A stretch of 64,000 nt of DNA, taken from Pardosa pseudoannulata (Eukaryota > Arthropoda > Arachnida > Araneae > Lycosidae). Made by a program: the position numbers and the translations under genes. The stretch covers positions 17,831,682-17,895,681 of the forward strand of contig CM063506.1 of NCBI GenBank assembly GCA_032207245.1, written 5' to 3'. Positions 62,700 through 64,000 of the stretch are shown here, piece after piece; position 1 is the stretch's first letter, and every line of letters starts with the position of its first letter. A model generated the notes under the pieces. The model was given only the letters and a program-made list of their open reading frames with translations, had not been told where the DNA came from and searched no databases.

Positions 62700-64000
62700 T
62701 GGTTTGTTTACTTTTGGTATGGAGGTGTCGTCGGATGACAACTTCTGGTCGTCAAAATTTCAGCCGCTTATTTTTTTAAATGAGGCTTTTGCTCAGGGAG
62801 TGAGGCCTCTAACTATCTATCTTGAAAATCCTGAAGGGACTATTCCCCATTTCTAGCCCCAAAAAACTAAAAGATGACCTTGTACGATTTGTGGGTCCCA
62901 ATATAAAACTGAACTTCTTTAAAAGCAACAAGAAATGGAAAACTGGTGTGCGTGACTGAGGATAATACTACAGCCATCTAGCTACTAAAAATAAAAAAAT
63001 TACTATCGGTACCAATTTTACCCCGCTTAATTCCAGACACTCTTACTACCAAATTTCTTCTCTGTGACATTCCTCAAAATGTCACTTATAGTGAGATGGC
63101 CGAAGAATTGATGGCAACCGGAGTGCCAGTTTTCGAAGTGCGTTGGTTCCAAAAGCTGATTGAGGGCAAACGAGTACTGCTAAAAACCATCCAAAATCGG
63201 GCAAAATCTTTCTGAAAAGATTAACTTGTGGTTTGAAGAATAGACGGATATTTGGAAACGAATACGATCCTTTACAGACAGATCTCGCCAATGTAATAAT
63301 TGCTTCCAGTTTTCACGCCTTACTTGGACATGTAAAAGTGCCGTCGTTTGCTGTAATTGCGGTGAAGGACATTCGGCTTAACAGTGCCAGTCCGATTACG
63401 TGAAATGTAGCAACTGTGGCGAAACTCATGAAGCAAACAACAAGAGTTGCAAAGCTTATATCTGGGAAGCAGAAATAAATAAATTCAAATGTTTGAATCA
63501 CTTAACAATTACTGAAGCTAAGAGGCGTTACGCACAGAACAATAAAAATATGAAAAAGTATCCTACGCAGAGGCGGTGGCTCCCAAGTCAAGGGAAAAAT
63601 ATAACTATTTGCAAGAAGTTACCACGAATATGGAAAAAGTATTGAAAAAATTTGAGGTAACATTTCAAAGTTTCTTAAATACTCAAGTTGAAACGTTCAA
63701 AAAAGTTATTGAAATAAGGACATCATCGTTTACTAATATTTTACAAAAGTTTTTCCCTACGACACCACAGAGTGCTACCCCAAAAAGCGAGAAAAGAAAA
63801 AAGAGAATATCGAGGGATGTTTTGCCTTCTCCCCTTCTGATGGGGATTTTGGGTTGATGAATTACTCTGGACTTTGTTCCGAAGGTAGCCCTTACCCTAC
63901 CATGGCTCCCTTCCCCCCTTTTGAGTGTGCCGGACCAGACGGGCCCTCCTCTTAGGGGGTGGGTCCATATGGTTTTTTTTTGTTTTTTGATGGCTGGTTT
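62700..64000 (+). mobile_element. Non-LTR retrotransposon (Jockey/CR1-like), 5' part, running off the window
   Basis: A degenerate ORF1 starts near 62719 and ends at about 63857. It is followed by GC-rich linker text and the beginning of what should be ORF2 beyond the right edge. The true 5' end is uncertain and could lie before 62439. Confidence 0.7.
62719..63857 (+). pseudogene. LINE ORF1 (Gag-like) pseudogene with CCHC zinc knuckles
   Basis: ATG at 62719 opens MEVSSDDNFWSSKFQPLIFL, which stops after about 46 codons. Another frame resumes near 63055 with CDIPQNVTYSEMAEELMATG (RNA-binding, RRM-like part of ORF1). A third carries zinc knuckles: CNNCFQFSRLTWTC, CCNCGEGHSA-stop-QC and CSNCGETHEANNKSC (63277-63453). 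The tail (about 63576-63857) is Lys-rich. Several stops and frameshifts make it non-coding. ORF1 of this type binds the element's RNA. Confidence 0.8.

Noticed and set aside
1..64000. CRISPR arrays, operons, riboswitches, rRNA or other prokaryotic features
   Set aside because: None seen; the spaced repeats are microsatellites or dispersed eukaryotic repeats, and gene structure is intronic.

Overview
The window reads as AT-rich genomic DNA of an arthropod. It has intron-bearing conserved animal genes, many microsatellites and poly(A) runs, and mixed DNA transposons (hAT, Tc1/mariner, piggyBac), tRNA-derived SINEs and a Jockey/CR1-type LINE. A chelicerate such as a spider would fit, but the sequence alone does not prove it. 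There is no sign of prokaryotic or viral organisation.

Layout. Bases 1-437 (+) are the last coding exon of the spliceosomal helicase DHX38/PRP16, followed by a short 3' UTR with an AATAAA at 598-603. From about 1 to 13 kb lies a gene-poor transposon cluster: an hAT relic with a perfect 8-bp target duplication (1041-2150), another hAT-like element (2481-3226), a locally duplicated repeat with a tRNA-like piece (3.97-4.79 kb), three separate Tc1-like relics (5.87-6.47, 8.1-9.16 and 9.88-11.09 kb) and SINE copies.

From 61,391 down to 18,655 on the minus strand lies one 22-exon gene, which I assembled by splice-site and phase matching. It gives about 1,029 codons with no phase conflict. The order is: N-terminal membrane segment, SMP lipid-transfer domain, C2 domain, long Ser-rich linker, basic patch, and a complete C1 zinc finger near the C-terminus. 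This is the C2CD2/TMEM24 family. DHX38 and this gene converge across the transposon cluster. Introns hold MITEs, SINEs, microsatellites and duplications. One intron appears to use a GC donor, and two exons are only 24 bp.

Upstream of the gene (61.4-62.4 kb) is a small CpG-containing promoter-like stretch and otherwise unremarkable sequence. From about 62.7 kb to the right edge on the plus strand runs the 5' part of a degenerate LINE, with an ORF1 that carries zinc knuckles.

The most notable items are the SMP-C2-C1 architecture, the duplicated terminal coding exon plus 3' flank, a piggyBac deletion derivative caught inside a SINE with an empty-site copy in the same window, and a one-sided strand bias of long A runs and AC repeats through the minus-strand gene. 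I saw no convincing new defence, metabolic or signalling system.
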